Source of the DNA: Desulfuromonadaceae bacterium
GTDB taxonomy: Bacteria > Desulfobacterota > Desulfuromonadia > Geobacterales > Pseudopelobacteraceae
NCBI GenBank assembly: GCA_028686145.1
Contig: JAQUCQ010000169.1
Coordinates: forward strand, 1 to 7,224
Length of the DNA stretch: 7,224 nucleotides
Reading direction: 5' to 3'
Positions 1-6,524 of the stretch are shown piece after piece. How positions within the stretch are numbered: the first letter of the stretch is position 1; each line of letters starts with the position of its first letter. Made by a program: the position numbers and the translations under genes. The notes beneath the pieces were generated by a model. It made no database searches. It was not told the DNA's origin and was given only the letters and a program-made list of their open reading frames with translations.

Positions 1-1082
1 TCGACCGCTTCGTAAATGAAGTGTTCAAGCATGCGGGGAGCCATGCCAATCTCTTTGATATCAAGGAGCGACGTTTTATTGTTGAGGAGCCGCATAACAA
101 TTTTTTCGCCATAAATAGTAATAAAAATTGAGACTCTGAGGTCCAGGTCTACACCATGCTTATGGCTTTTATAGAGCATACGACCGTCCTGATGACGTCG
201 TTTTTCGGCAATGTCGGATTGTGCCATGACTTTGATGCGCGTTGAGAGCTGGGGGGCGATTTCTTTCGGGTAATCTTTGTGATGGTGCATGACACCGTCA
301 AGCCTGAAGCGAACGCGAAGGCGGTCTTTCATCGGTTCAATATGAATATCGCTGGCCCCTTCCTCAACGGCGTCATCCAGAAGGGTGTTGATCATTCCTA
401 TAATTGTGCTCTCATCAGAAAGAATCGGCTGAGTTGATGACCGCTCCAAAGCTTTAAGCGTGTCACGAATGGATTCTTTGGAAGCAATGGCAAATCGTGC
501 CTGATCTCCTAGAAACTTTCGGGCACAATCATGAGCTTTTTGATCAAGTGGATCTGACAGTGCCAAGATTACATGAGAATCTTCACGTCGGACCGGAACT
601 ATGTCAAGTTCACGGCAAATTGATAATGGAATGACAGAAAGCAGGGTGCGATCAATAGAAATAAAGGTCAGTTCTAGCAGGGGGTATCCAAGCTGATATG
701 ACAGGGCTTCCAGTAGTTTCCGCCCTTCAATGAAGCCCCGATCAACCAGTATTTCTCCCAACCGCGGCTTGTTAGTCGATTCACGTTGGATTCCAAGCGC
801 TTGTTGCAAGTCGGATTCACGGAGATACCCCAGTTCAACAAGAAAGTCTCCCAAGCGAATCTTAAGGCGGTTGTTTCTTAATGTCTCCTGGAGGATATCT
901 CGGGTCAGATAGCCAAGATCAAGCAGAGTATCAACCATGGTTTTTGGAGTGGTGAGTTTGCTGCGAACGCGGATGGCATAGGCAAGGTGCTGAATTGAGA
1001 TAACATTCTCTGCAATTAAGAGGTCTGTAATCACACCATTTATCGGAGAGGAAACAGGTACATCTTTAGATGGAGTGTCCAT
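1..1082 (-). CDS. GspE/PilB-family type II secretion or type IV pilus assembly ATPase, N-terminal part (cut by window edge)
   Basis: The visible 360 codons encode the N-terminal half of a hexameric secretion ATPase, which in this family powers pilus or pseudopilus assembly from the cytoplasmic face of the inner membrane. Residues 76-99 and 107-130 are two MshEN-type repeats, each with the pattern RLGxxLVxxG, a conserved Leu and a final Gln. Two degenerate copies seem to precede them at about 17-40 and 48-71. The N2 domain starts near residue 225 with DDAVEEGASDIHIEP (236-250), followed by IKVMAQSDIAEKRRHQDGR (293-311) and DLRVSIFITIYGEKIVMRLL (324-343), all close to family consensus. The Walker A motif normally follows shortly after the last visible residues, so it should lie just outside. 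The ATG at 1080-1082 is chosen because AGGGGA lies six bases upstream. An ATG four bases further upstream is out of frame and soon stops. PilB, GspE or MshE cannot be told apart here. Confidence 0.9.
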   Translation of the reverse strand, partial: MDTPSKDVPVSSPINGVITDLLIAENVISIQHLAYAIRVRSKLTTPKTMVDTLLDLGYLTRDILQETLRNNRLKIRLGDFLVELGYLRESDLQQALGIQRESTNKPRLGEILVDRGFIEGRKLLEALSYQLGYPLLELTFISIDRTLLSVIPLSICRELDIVPVRREDSHVILALSDPLDQKAHDCARKFLGDQARFAIASKESIRDTLKALERSSTQPILSDESTIIGMINTLLDDAVEEGASDIHIEPMKDRLRVRFRLDGVMHHHKDYPKEIAPQLSTRIKVMAQSDIAEKRRHQDGRMLYKSHKHGVDLDLRVSIFITIYGEKIVMRLLNNKTSLLDIKEIGMAPRMLEHFIYEAV

Positions 1083-1096
1083 GCATGATCCCCTAA

Positions 1097-1260
1097 GTTA
1101 CATAATTTACAGAAGTTATATCGTATTATTTCTGAAAATTAAACAGTAAAATAGTGTACATTTATCTCATTAAAAATAATGTGTTGCGATCGTAGAATTA
1201 TGCTGATTTCTGTTACATAAGATGGACAAGTAAATAAATGGTGAGTCCCAAGTTACGTAA
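1097..1260. repeat. Three GTTACRTAA motifs (possible regulator sites)
   Basis: GTTACATAA occurs at 1097-1105 and 1212-1220, and GTTACGTAA at 1252-1260. The first and third share a longer context: a CCC run, then AAGTTACRTAATTT. The first lies 15 bases upstream of the ATPase start codon. The starts are 115 and 40 bases apart, both near whole numbers of helical turns, which would suit a DNA-binding protein using one face. Function is inferred; AT-rich sequence can produce such matches by chance. Confidence 0.35.
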
Positions 1261-1318
1261 TTTCTGGATGCGTAAAAAGTGACTGTTCTGGTGATGTCGG
1301 AGTTATTAAGCTTAAGAT

Positions 1319-1334
1319 ATGTATCGAGATACAT
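1319..1334. promoter_or_regulatory. Perfect 7-2-7 inverted repeat downstream of rnhB
   Basis: ATGTATC and GATACAT form a perfect dyad around a two-base centre, GA. It lies about 25 bases past the rnhB stop codon. A T-run is lacking on either side, so it does not look like an intrinsic terminator, and a DNA-binding site is more likely. The ATGTATCTC half read on the minus strand also appears in the dyad at 6846-6865. Confidence 0.35.
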
Positions 1335-1358
1335 CACGCTGTGAAGTGAAAAATGTAA

Positions 1359-2012
1359 TTATAAAAAGGTGTTAGCAACATGCTCTTTAACACCACCAAA
1401 TGTCAGTCTATGAATGGGACATGGGCCAAGTTTTCTGATGGCTTCAAGATGAGCGCCGCTCCCATATCCTTTATGACCTGCAAATCCGTACCCCGGATAC
1501 TTTGAATCCATTTCAACCATTAATCGGTCACGGGTCACCTTGGCAATTATTGAGGCGGCTGCTATGGAAATACTTAAGGAATCGCCTTTCTTTATGGTTT
1601 TTTGCGGGATAACACTGTCAATGGTGCTGATTCCATCGATTAGCAGATAGTCTGGCTGGGGGGAAAGTTGCTGAACAGCAGCCAGCATTGCACGACGGGT
1701 TGCTTGCAGGATGTTGATCCGGTCAATTTCAGCCGGATCTATGATGCCGACACCAACTGTAAGTGCTTGCGCCATGATGATTTCAAATAACTTTTCACGC
1801 TTGTCCGGAGTCAACTTTTTTGAATCATCAACACCAGTGATCGAAAGTCCGGCAGGGAGAATCACCGCAGCAGCCATTACTGGGCCAGCCAGCGGTCCGC
1901 GACCTGCCTCATCGATTCCCGCTACGCATGTATAGCCGTTGCAGTATGCAGCATCCTCGAACATCAGAGTGTTGAGAGGTGCATTTGTAAATAGTTCGCC
2001 TTGATGTGTCAT
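1359..2012 (-). CDS. rnhB: Ribonuclease HII
   Basis: RNase HII is a cytoplasmic metal-dependent endonuclease. It cuts the RNA strand of RNA-DNA hybrids and nicks at single ribonucleotides left in DNA, starting ribonucleotide excision repair. The 217-residue protein has the family start motif GIDEAGRGPLAGPV (32-45), with catalytic Asp34 and Glu35, and DSKKL at 63-67. The other expected metal ligands are Asp126 (in LLIDG) and Asp144 (in KKGDS). The conserved YPGYGFAGHKGYG is at 162-174 and the C-terminal HRLTF follows. The N-terminus is about 15 residues longer than in compact relatives. Met17 is an alternative start, but it has no ribosome binding site, while the first ATG has a weak AGGG upstream. 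The gene is separated from rplS by a strong terminator, so it may use its own promoter or read-through; no clear promoter was found. Confidence 0.96.
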   Translation of the reverse strand: MTHQGELFTNAPLNTLMFEDAAYCNGYTCVAGIDEAGRGPLAGPVMAAAVILPAGLSITGVDDSKKLTPDKREKLFEIIMAQALTVGVGIIDPAEIDRINILQATRRAMLAAVQQLSPQPDYLLIDGISTIDSVIPQKTIKKGDSLSISIAAASIIAKVTRDRLMVEMDSKYPGYGFAGHKGYGSGAHLEAIRKLGPCPIHRLTFGGVKEHVANTFL

Positions 2013-2095
2013 AAGCAGCCCTGACCCTGAGAAACAGGATTTCAGTGTTAACGGAGTATTCTACTGCAAGAAAACATATTCGTTCAGATCAAAGC

Positions 2096-2125
2096 AAAAA
2101 GCCCCGCAGGAGCGGGGCTTTTTTT
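2096..2125. terminator. Strong intrinsic terminator after rplS (bidirectional shape)
   Basis: The perfect stem GCCCCGC (2101-2107) and GCGGGGC (2112-2118) encloses the loop AGGA, flanked by five A and seven T. Read on the minus strand, it starts a few bases after the rplS stop and ends in TTTTTGCTTT, as expected for Rho-independent termination of the ffh-rplS operon. The A/T flanks would also let it work on the plus strand. Confidence 0.93.
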
Positions 2126-2130
2126 AAAAA

Positions 2131-2490
2131 CTATTTGGCAACAGGAACGTATTTCTTCTCGCGAATCCTGGCTGCTTTACCGCGCAATTTACGCAGATAG
2201 TAGAGTTTGGCACGACGGACATGGCCACGAACCATGACTTCGATGTTTTCAATGTTTGGTGAGTGAAGCGGAAATGTTCTTTCGACGCCAATATTGTTGG
2301 AAATTTTGCGAACAGTAAATGTTTCACGAACGCCACCATTCTGGCGTGCAATACAAACGCCCTGATATGCCTGGATACGTTGTTTGTCCCCTTCAACAAT
2401 TCGCACATGTACTTTTACAGTATCCCCGACCTTGAAAGGGATTACATTTTTCTTCATTTGGTCAAATTCCAGAAAATCGATGGTGTTCAT
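2131..2490 (-). CDS. rplS: 50S ribosomal protein L19
   Basis: L19 is a large-subunit protein at the 30S-50S interface. The 119-residue product has the usual family length and carries the L19 features: FKVGDTVKVHVRIVEGDKQRIQAYQG (19-44, key residues GDTVKV and RIQ.YQG), then IARQNGGVRETFTVRK, GVERTFPLHSP near the middle and VRRAKLYYLRKLRGKAARI near the C-terminus. The start is supported by AGGAGG eight bases upstream of the ATG. It is the last gene of the operon, 36 bases after the SPOUT methyltransferase gene, and is followed at once by the hairpin terminator. The pairing of trmD and rplS in one operon is a widespread bacterial arrangement. Confidence 0.98.
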   Translation of the reverse strand: MNTIDFLEFDQMKKNVIPFKVGDTVKVHVRIVEGDKQRIQAYQGVCIARQNGGVRETFTVRKISNNIGVERTFPLHSPNIENIEVMVRGHVRRAKLYYLRKLRGKAARIREKKYVPVAK

Positions 2491-2526
2491 TGGGTACCTT
2501 CCTCCTGTATGATGCTCTGTTTGTGT

Positions 2527-3105
2527 TTATGTATCTTCACGTTCAATTCCTCTGAGTCGATCAAGCATTATTGCTGCTGCAGAACGAACCGAGAGGTGGT
2601 TGTATATTCCATTTCCTGCAATTGGATCAAGTATAAGATCAGCGGTTATAAAACATTCCTCTGTTAATCCCCATCCGGTGCCCAGTAAAAGCAGATACGG
2701 TTGATCAGACTCCTGCAAGAGTTCCCTGAATGTCACCAGTGATAACGACCCGGGGCGCCGTGCGGCACCAGTGGTCGCTATTTTTACCGGTTTACAGAAT
2801 CCGCCTTGAAAGTCTGCTACTGCGGATGCAACAGAAGGTGTTACCCGGACAATATCAAGAGCCTGTCTACGATCTGGGTTGTATTCTGCTCCCCACCCTT
2901 GTCGCCAGTGACCACTTATTCGTTCTGCCAGCTTTTGCTGCTCCTCGGAAGGAGTCACAATATAGAAACGGTCAAGGCCGAACGTTTTTGATGATCGGGC
3001 GATGTCGTGTTGATCAAGGTTTGTTAAAGCAGAGGTGATAACCTCGTGATGCTTGTTATAAACCGGATAATGAACAAGGGCGATGGCCAGATTATTACAC
3101 GCCAT
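2527..3105 (-). CDS. SPOUT-superfamily RNA methyltransferase (Tm1570/COG4752 type)
   Basis: This is a stand-alone SAM-dependent SPOUT RNA methyltransferase of the family typified by Thermotoga Tm1570. It begins with ALVHYPVYNK, then TNLDQHDIARSSKTFG and FYIVTPSEEQQ. The trefoil-knot SAM site is near the C-terminus: LLLLGTGWGL, then LDPIAGNGIYNHLSVRSAAA. RNA is the likely substrate from the family and context, but the exact target cannot be read from sequence. The start is placed at ATG 3103-3105 (192 residues) because GAGGA lies five bases upstream and family members begin just before the LVHYPV motif. An in-frame TTG at 3121-3123 and an ATG at 3115-3117 would add six or four residues but lack a good ribosome binding site. 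The gene overlaps the end of trmD by 11 bases, which suggests coupled translation. Confidence 0.9.
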   Translation of the reverse strand: MACNNLAIALVHYPVYNKHHEVITSALTNLDQHDIARSSKTFGLDRFYIVTPSEEQQKLAERISGHWRQGWGAEYNPDRRQALDIVRVTPSVASAVADFQGGFCKPVKIATTGAARRPGSLSLVTFRELLQESDQPYLLLLGTGWGLTEECFITADLILDPIAGNGIYNHLSVRSAAAIMLDRLRGIEREDT

Positions 3106-3838
3106 GGGTTTCCTCATGCTCAATCTCTGCCAGCATCTTGCGATCTTCTCGTGTCAGCACGGCCTTTGAGAGCAAATCTGGACGAAGCGATCTGGTTTTA
3201 CGCAGAGATTCTTTACGGCGCCATTTTCTAATCTGCTCATGATGTCCCGAAAGCAGGGCATCCGGAACGACAAAACCTTTAAATTCTGGGGGGCGAGTGT
3301 AGTGTGGATACTCCAACAAGCCATCACCAAAAGAATCTGATTCAGCTGACTCGCTACTGCCAAGTACTCCCGGAATCAGGCGAGTTACAGAATCAATAAT
3401 TGCCATCGCGGCTATTTCACCGCCTGATAGAACAAAGTCACCAAGTGAAATGTCGTCCTCAGCGTAGATAGAACGGATTCTTTCATCAATCCCCTCATAT
3501 CGTCCGCAAACGATAATTAATCCCGATTTCTCTGCAAGTTCCAAAGCAACACTATGAGTAAGTCGTCGCCCGTGGGGTGACGTAAGCACAATAGTTGATG
3601 CCGGATGCTGAGCCTTTACCGACTCGATGCACGCTGCCAGCGGGGCTGCTTTCATGACCATTCCTGCACCGCCTCCATAAGGGGCATCATCTGCGGTTTG
3701 GTGACGATCAACGGCCCAGTCGCGAATATTGTGTAGCGAAATGTCAATGAGCTGTTTGTCTTTAGCCCGTTTGATGATGCTTTCGTCAAAAGGGCCCGAA
3801 AACATCCCGGGAAACAGAGTCAGAATGTCAAAATTCAT
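3095..3838 (-). CDS. trmD: tRNA (guanine-37-N1)-methyltransferase
   Basis: TrmD uses SAM to methylate N1 of G37 next to the anticodon of several tRNAs and so prevents +1 frameshifting. The 247-residue protein matches the usual length. It has the opening FDILTLFPGMF, then DAPYGGGAGMVMK (51-63). The knot region includes GRYEGIDER (112-120) and SLGDFVLSGGE (131-141). Arg153 (in TRLIPGVLG) and Asp168 (in SDSFGDGLL) align with the E. coli catalytic Arg154 and Asp169. PHYTRPPEF follows, with a basic C-terminal helical domain. The start codon overlaps the rimM stop in an ATGA junction, and the 3' end overlaps the next methyltransferase gene. Both junctions point to tight translational coupling inside the operon. 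Confidence 0.98.
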   Translation of the reverse strand: MNFDILTLFPGMFSGPFDESIIKRAKDKQLIDISLHNIRDWAVDRHQTADDAPYGGGAGMVMKAAPLAACIESVKAQHPASTIVLTSPHGRRLTHSVALELAEKSGLIIVCGRYEGIDERIRSIYAEDDISLGDFVLSGGEIAAMAIIDSVTRLIPGVLGSSESAESDSFGDGLLEYPHYTRPPEFKGFVVPDALLSGHHEQIRKWRRKESLRKTRSLRPDLLSKAVLTREDRKMLAEIEHEETHGV

Positions 3839-4356
3839 AGATCCAGCAAGCCATCAAGCGGGGTTATGATCATTTTCTTCCCCGGTATATCAATATGCGC
3901 AATTACGTCAGCAATAGCCGGAATCAAATAATCCTTGGAACGGCCGCGCACTACGTAGATATCGTTGCTGCCGGTTTCAAAAATATCAACAAGTGGGCCA
4001 AGTTCGACGCCCTGATCGGTATGGACAATAAGGCCGATAAGGTCACGCCAGTAATATTCATCTTCATCAGGAACCGGCAGTTGGCTCCGTTTTATACAAA
4101 GTTCCGATCCGGTCATGAATAGAACCTGGTTTATGTCGGAAAAACTATCCAGGCCTAAAATGAAACCACCGGCATGGGCAGAAACACTCTTTACGGTATA
4201 TTCACGGAGCGCACCGTCCTTCTCTTTCAGAAAAACAGTTTTAGCCGATTGCAAGCTGTGTATATTTCCGGAATAGGAATAGAGCTTTAAAAGCCCCTTA
4301 ATTCCGTGAGTGCCGATGATCTTACCCACCGGAATCAATGTATCCTGATCTGTCAT
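3835..4356 (-). CDS. rimM: 16S rRNA processing / 30S maturation factor RimM
   Basis: RimM binds ribosomal protein S19 and helps mature the head of the 30S subunit. The 173-residue product has the two expected parts. The N-terminal RimM beta-barrel carries VGKIIGTHGIKGLLKL (about 10-25). The C-terminal PRC-barrel domain carries DEYYWRDLIGL (about 99-109), TGSNDIYVV and the closing ITPLDGLLDL. The ATG follows the khpA stop with no gap (TAAATG) and lacks a clear ribosome binding site, so translation probably depends on re-initiation from khpA. Its own stop overlaps the trmD start by four bases. The rpsP-khpA-rimM-trmD order is a classic ribosome-maturation cluster. Confidence 0.97.
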   Translation of the reverse strand: MTDQDTLIPVGKIIGTHGIKGLLKLYSYSGNIHSLQSAKTVFLKEKDGALREYTVKSVSAHAGGFILGLDSFSDINQVLFMTGSELCIKRSQLPVPDEDEYYWRDLIGLIVHTDQGVELGPLVDIFETGSNDIYVVRGRSKDYLIPAIADVIAHIDIPGKKMIITPLDGLLDL

Positions 4357-4587
4357 TTATTCTACAATCTTGAGAATTGCCTTTTTGTTGTCTTTTGTTG
4401 AAACTGCATTAAGAATGGTACGGATCGCTTTGGCAGTCCGTCCTTCCTTACCGATGATTCGTCCCATGTCATCCTTGGCGACGGTCAGACTGATGACCAG
4501 GGTGCCATCTTCCGTCTCCTCAGTCGCATTCACGTGAGTCGGGTCATCAACCAGTGCCTTTGCAATGCTTTCAACAAGAGTCTTCAT
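4357..4587 (-). CDS. khpA: KH-domain RNA-binding protein KhpA
   Basis: This 76-residue protein is a single KH domain. Homologues in other bacteria act as small RNA-binding proteins, often as a partner of KhpB/Jag. The nucleic-acid binding loop is GKEG (51-54), within MGRIIGKEGRTAKAIRTIL. The N-terminal helix LVESIAKALVDDP is also typical. A GAGGA seven bases upstream supports the start. It sits between rpsP (57-base gap) and rimM (directly adjoining), its usual position, which links it to ribosome assembly or translation. Whether it pairs with a KhpB here cannot be seen, as no such gene lies in the window. Confidence 0.94.
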   Translation of the reverse strand: MKTLVESIAKALVDDPTHVNATEETEDGTLVISLTVAKDDMGRIIGKEGRTAKAIRTILNAVSTKDNKKAILKIVE

Positions 4588-4644
4588 GGCGGTATCCTCT
4601 GCTGCTCATATAGAGTGGCCGGCGAACCGGAGGAACTGAATACG

Positions 4645-4911
4645 TTATGCGGTCGTTTCAGGTGCCTTGCCAAGAAGTCCGGCATTCTTTAGAAGCTGAC
4701 GAACCGTATCAGTCGGCTGGGCGCCCTTGCTGAGCCATTCAGCCGCTTTTTCGGTTTTCAGTTTAACAACAGCAGGGTTTTTGGTTGGGTCATAGGTGCC
4801 GACATTTTCGATGAAGCTGCCATCTCTGCGACTGCGTCCGTCAGCAACAACTATCTGGTAAAAAGGTCTTTTTTTAGCGCTTGCGCGTGCAAGCCGGATG
4901 TTTGTAGCCAT
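4645..4911 (-). CDS. rpsP: 30S ribosomal protein S16
   Basis: S16 is a small-subunit protein needed early in 30S assembly. The 88-residue product has the family N-terminus (IRLARASAKKRPFYQIVVADGRS, key residues IRLAR and KRPFY), then RDGSFIENVGTYDPTKNP and a C-terminal WLSKGAQPTDTVRQLL. AGGAGG lies eight bases before the ATG. It follows ffh after a 64-base gap with no terminator-like hairpin, consistent with one transcript. Confidence 0.98.
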   Translation of the reverse strand: MATNIRLARASAKKRPFYQIVVADGRSRRDGSFIENVGTYDPTKNPAVVKLKTEKAAEWLSKGAQPTDTVRQLLKNAGLLGKAPETTA

Positions 4912-4975
4912 TGAGTATATCCTCCTGATTTTTTACTTCTTGGTTTGTATTTTTTGAAAATGCTTCGTGCAAGGT

Positions 4976-6337
4976 TCAATGGAACGGCATCATTCCCTTG
5001 CCAAGTCCACCCATTCCTTTGAGCATACCCTTTGGACCAAGCTTCTGCATCATTTTCATCATTTTTTGTGCTTCAGTAAAACGTTTCAGCAGCTGATTGA
5101 CTTCTTGTACCGTTGTACCGCTTCCTTTGGAAATCCGCAGGCGGCGACTGCCATTTATCATGCTATGATTAGCGCGCTCACCCGGAGTCATTGAGCGAAT
5201 AATTGCTTCAATGCGCTTGATTTCATTTTCACTCGGCTGGGCACCCTTCATTTGCTTCATCATTTTGCCCATGCCTGGGATCATTCCCATAATCGATTCA
5301 ACAGAACCCAGCTTTTTTATCTGCTGCATCTGGGCAAGAAAATCTTCGAGATCAAATTGGTTCTTTTTCAGCTTCTGTTGAAGAAGGCTGGATTCTTTCT
5401 CATCAAAGAGTGTCTGTGCCTTTTCAACAAGGGTAAGAACATCACCCATGCCGAGAATACGCGAAACAAGCCGGTCAGCATGAAATACCTCCAATGCATC
5501 CAGCTTTTCGCCAAGTCCGACAAATTTTATTGGTTTACCGGTAACCGCTTTAATGGAAAGTGCTGCTCCACCTTTTGCATCGCCATCCAGTTTAGATAGT
5601 ACAACTCCAGTGATTTCAAGACGATCATTAAAGCCACTGGCAATAGTAACGGCTTCCTGACCGGTCATCGCGTCAGCTACTAAGAGGATTTCACGTGGCT
5701 GGACAGCCGCTTTGATTTCGTGCAGCTCGTTCATCAGGAAATCATCAATCTGGTGGCGTCCAGCAGTATCAAGAATAACGGTATCGTAGCCATTCAGTTC
5801 AGCAAACTTCATAGCGTTGACACAGATATCGAACGGTTTCTGGTCAGCGCTTGAACTAAACACTTCAAGTCCAAGCTGGTGAGCAACAGTTTCTAATTGT
5901 TTGATTGCCGCCGGGCGATACACGTCAGCCGACACAAGCAGTGGTCGCCGTTTCTGCTTTTTGAGCAGATTCCCCAGTTTTCCGCACGTTGTCGTTTTAC
6001 CGGCTCCCTGAAGTCCGACCATCATGATGGCTACAGGTGGTTTTGCAGCAAGGTCAAGAGAATTGTCCTCGCTGCCTCCCATGATGAGAACAAGTTCGTC
6101 ATGGACGATTTTGATAACCTGCTGACCTGGTGACATGCTGGTCAGCACATTAGTGCCAACAGCTTTGTTCCGGACATTCTCAACGAAATCTTTGACAACC
6201 TTGAAGTTGACGTCGGCCTCAAGGAGCGCCAGACGAACTTCGCGTAACGCTTCCTTGATGTTCTCCTCAGTCATTACTCCCTGACCACGAAGTTTTTTAA
6301 AGACTGATTCCAGTTTGTCGGATAGGCTGTCAAACAT
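4976..6337 (-). CDS. ffh: Signal recognition particle protein Ffh (SRP54 homologue)
   Basis: Ffh is the GTPase that, with the small SRP RNA, binds signal sequences on translating ribosomes and hands them to FtsY at the membrane. The 453-residue protein has all three domains. The N domain starts MFDSLSDKLESVFKKLRGQG. The G domain holds GLQGAGKTTT (108-117, P-loop), DVYRPAA (138-144), DTAGR (190-194), SKLDGD (248-253) and a closing GLGEKLDALEVF. The M domain (about 305-453) holds the finger loop IMGMIPGMGKMM, the RNA-binding INGSRRLRISKGSG and a Met-rich C-terminus. The residue after DTAGR is His rather than the usual Leu, and G4 is SKLD rather than TKLD; neither looks disabling. The start matches the conserved family N-terminus although the ribosome binding site is weak. 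It is the first gene of the operon, with a near-consensus promoter just upstream. Confidence 0.98.
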   Translation of the reverse strand: MFDSLSDKLESVFKKLRGQGVMTEENIKEALREVRLALLEADVNFKVVKDFVENVRNKAVGTNVLTSMSPGQQVIKIVHDELVLIMGGSEDNSLDLAAKPPVAIMMVGLQGAGKTTTCGKLGNLLKKQKRRPLLVSADVYRPAAIKQLETVAHQLGLEVFSSSADQKPFDICVNAMKFAELNGYDTVILDTAGRHQIDDFLMNELHEIKAAVQPREILLVADAMTGQEAVTIASGFNDRLEITGVVLSKLDGDAKGGAALSIKAVTGKPIKFVGLGEKLDALEVFHADRLVSRILGMGDVLTLVEKAQTLFDEKESSLLQQKLKKNQFDLEDFLAQMQQIKKLGSVESIMGMIPGMGKMMKQMKGAQPSENEIKRIEAIIRSMTPGERANHSMINGSRRLRISKGSGTTVQEVNQLLKRFTEAQKMMKMMQKLGPKGMLKGMGGLGKGMMPFH

Positions 6338-6383
6338 TTTTAGTTATTGTACCTTGAATACAGAGTTATTCCAAAAGGGGATC

Positions 6384-6413
6384 ACTATAAAGGTGGACCT
6401 TTGTTACTGTCAA
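6384..6413 (-). promoter_or_regulatory. Sigma70-type promoter of the ffh operon
   Basis: On the minus strand, TTGACA (6408-6413) and TATAGT (6384-6389) are separated by 18 bases. The -35 box is perfect and the -10 box has five of six consensus bases. Transcription should start near 6377, giving a leader of about 40 bases before ffh. It lies in the 187-base gap after the DUF3343 gene, so the ffh operon likely starts independently of that gene. Confidence 0.8.
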
Positions 6414-6524
6414 GAACTATTTGTTTTTAAAGCTGTATTAGACGAGAGTAGCGGAGAGCTGTTCTCAATTGTTGGTACTTTTTGTGATTTACTGAAAGGT
6501 ATGTATATCCGGAGCAATTATTAA

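Larger units (their letters stand above)
1083..1358. other. AT-rich intergenic region with repeated GTTACRTAA motifs; no gene seen
   Basis: This gap lies between the stop of rnhB and the start of the secretion ATPase gene, both on the minus strand. No convincing open reading frame or RNA gene is visible. It holds three GTTACRTAA motifs, the palindrome TTAAGCTTAA (1306-1315) and a separate 7-2-7 dyad at 1319-1334. No T-rich hairpin terminator follows rnhB. I could not pick a convincing sigma70 or sigma54 promoter for the ATPase gene, but the size of the gap suggests the gene has its own promoter here. Confidence 0.6.

Noticed and set aside
2124..2408. Minus-strand 94-codon frame inside rplS
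   Set aside because: It lies in another frame of rplS, which is a clear L19 gene, and runs into the terminator.
2263..2667. Plus-strand 134-codon open frame
   Set aside because: It is antisense to rplS and the SPOUT methyltransferase gene, and its Cys- and Phe-rich product is typical of a shadow frame.
3106..3123. Longer N-terminus for the SPOUT methyltransferase from TTG 3121-3123
   Set aside because: There is no ribosome binding site, and the ATG at 3103-3105 has GAGGA at a good distance and fits the family start.
4619..4630. CCGG-UUCG-CCGG hairpin between rpsP and khpA
   Set aside because: It has only four base pairs and no T-run, so it is unlikely to terminate transcription; at most it is a minor processing or pausing site.
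4967..5194. Plus-strand 75-codon frame at the 3' end of ffh
   Set aside because: It is antisense to the Met-rich end of ffh and has no coding signature.
6315..6524. Plus-strand 69-codon open frame between ffh and DUF3343
   Set aside because: It starts at a TTG inside ffh on the opposite strand, has no ribosome binding site, runs through the ffh promoter, and its product resembles no family I know.
6414..6524. SRP RNA, riboswitch or ribosomal-protein leader upstream of ffh
   Set aside because: No SRP RNA-like hairpin or known riboswitch core was seen. The only self-complementary stretch (GAGA/TCTC near 6455-6466) is short and lacks a T-run.
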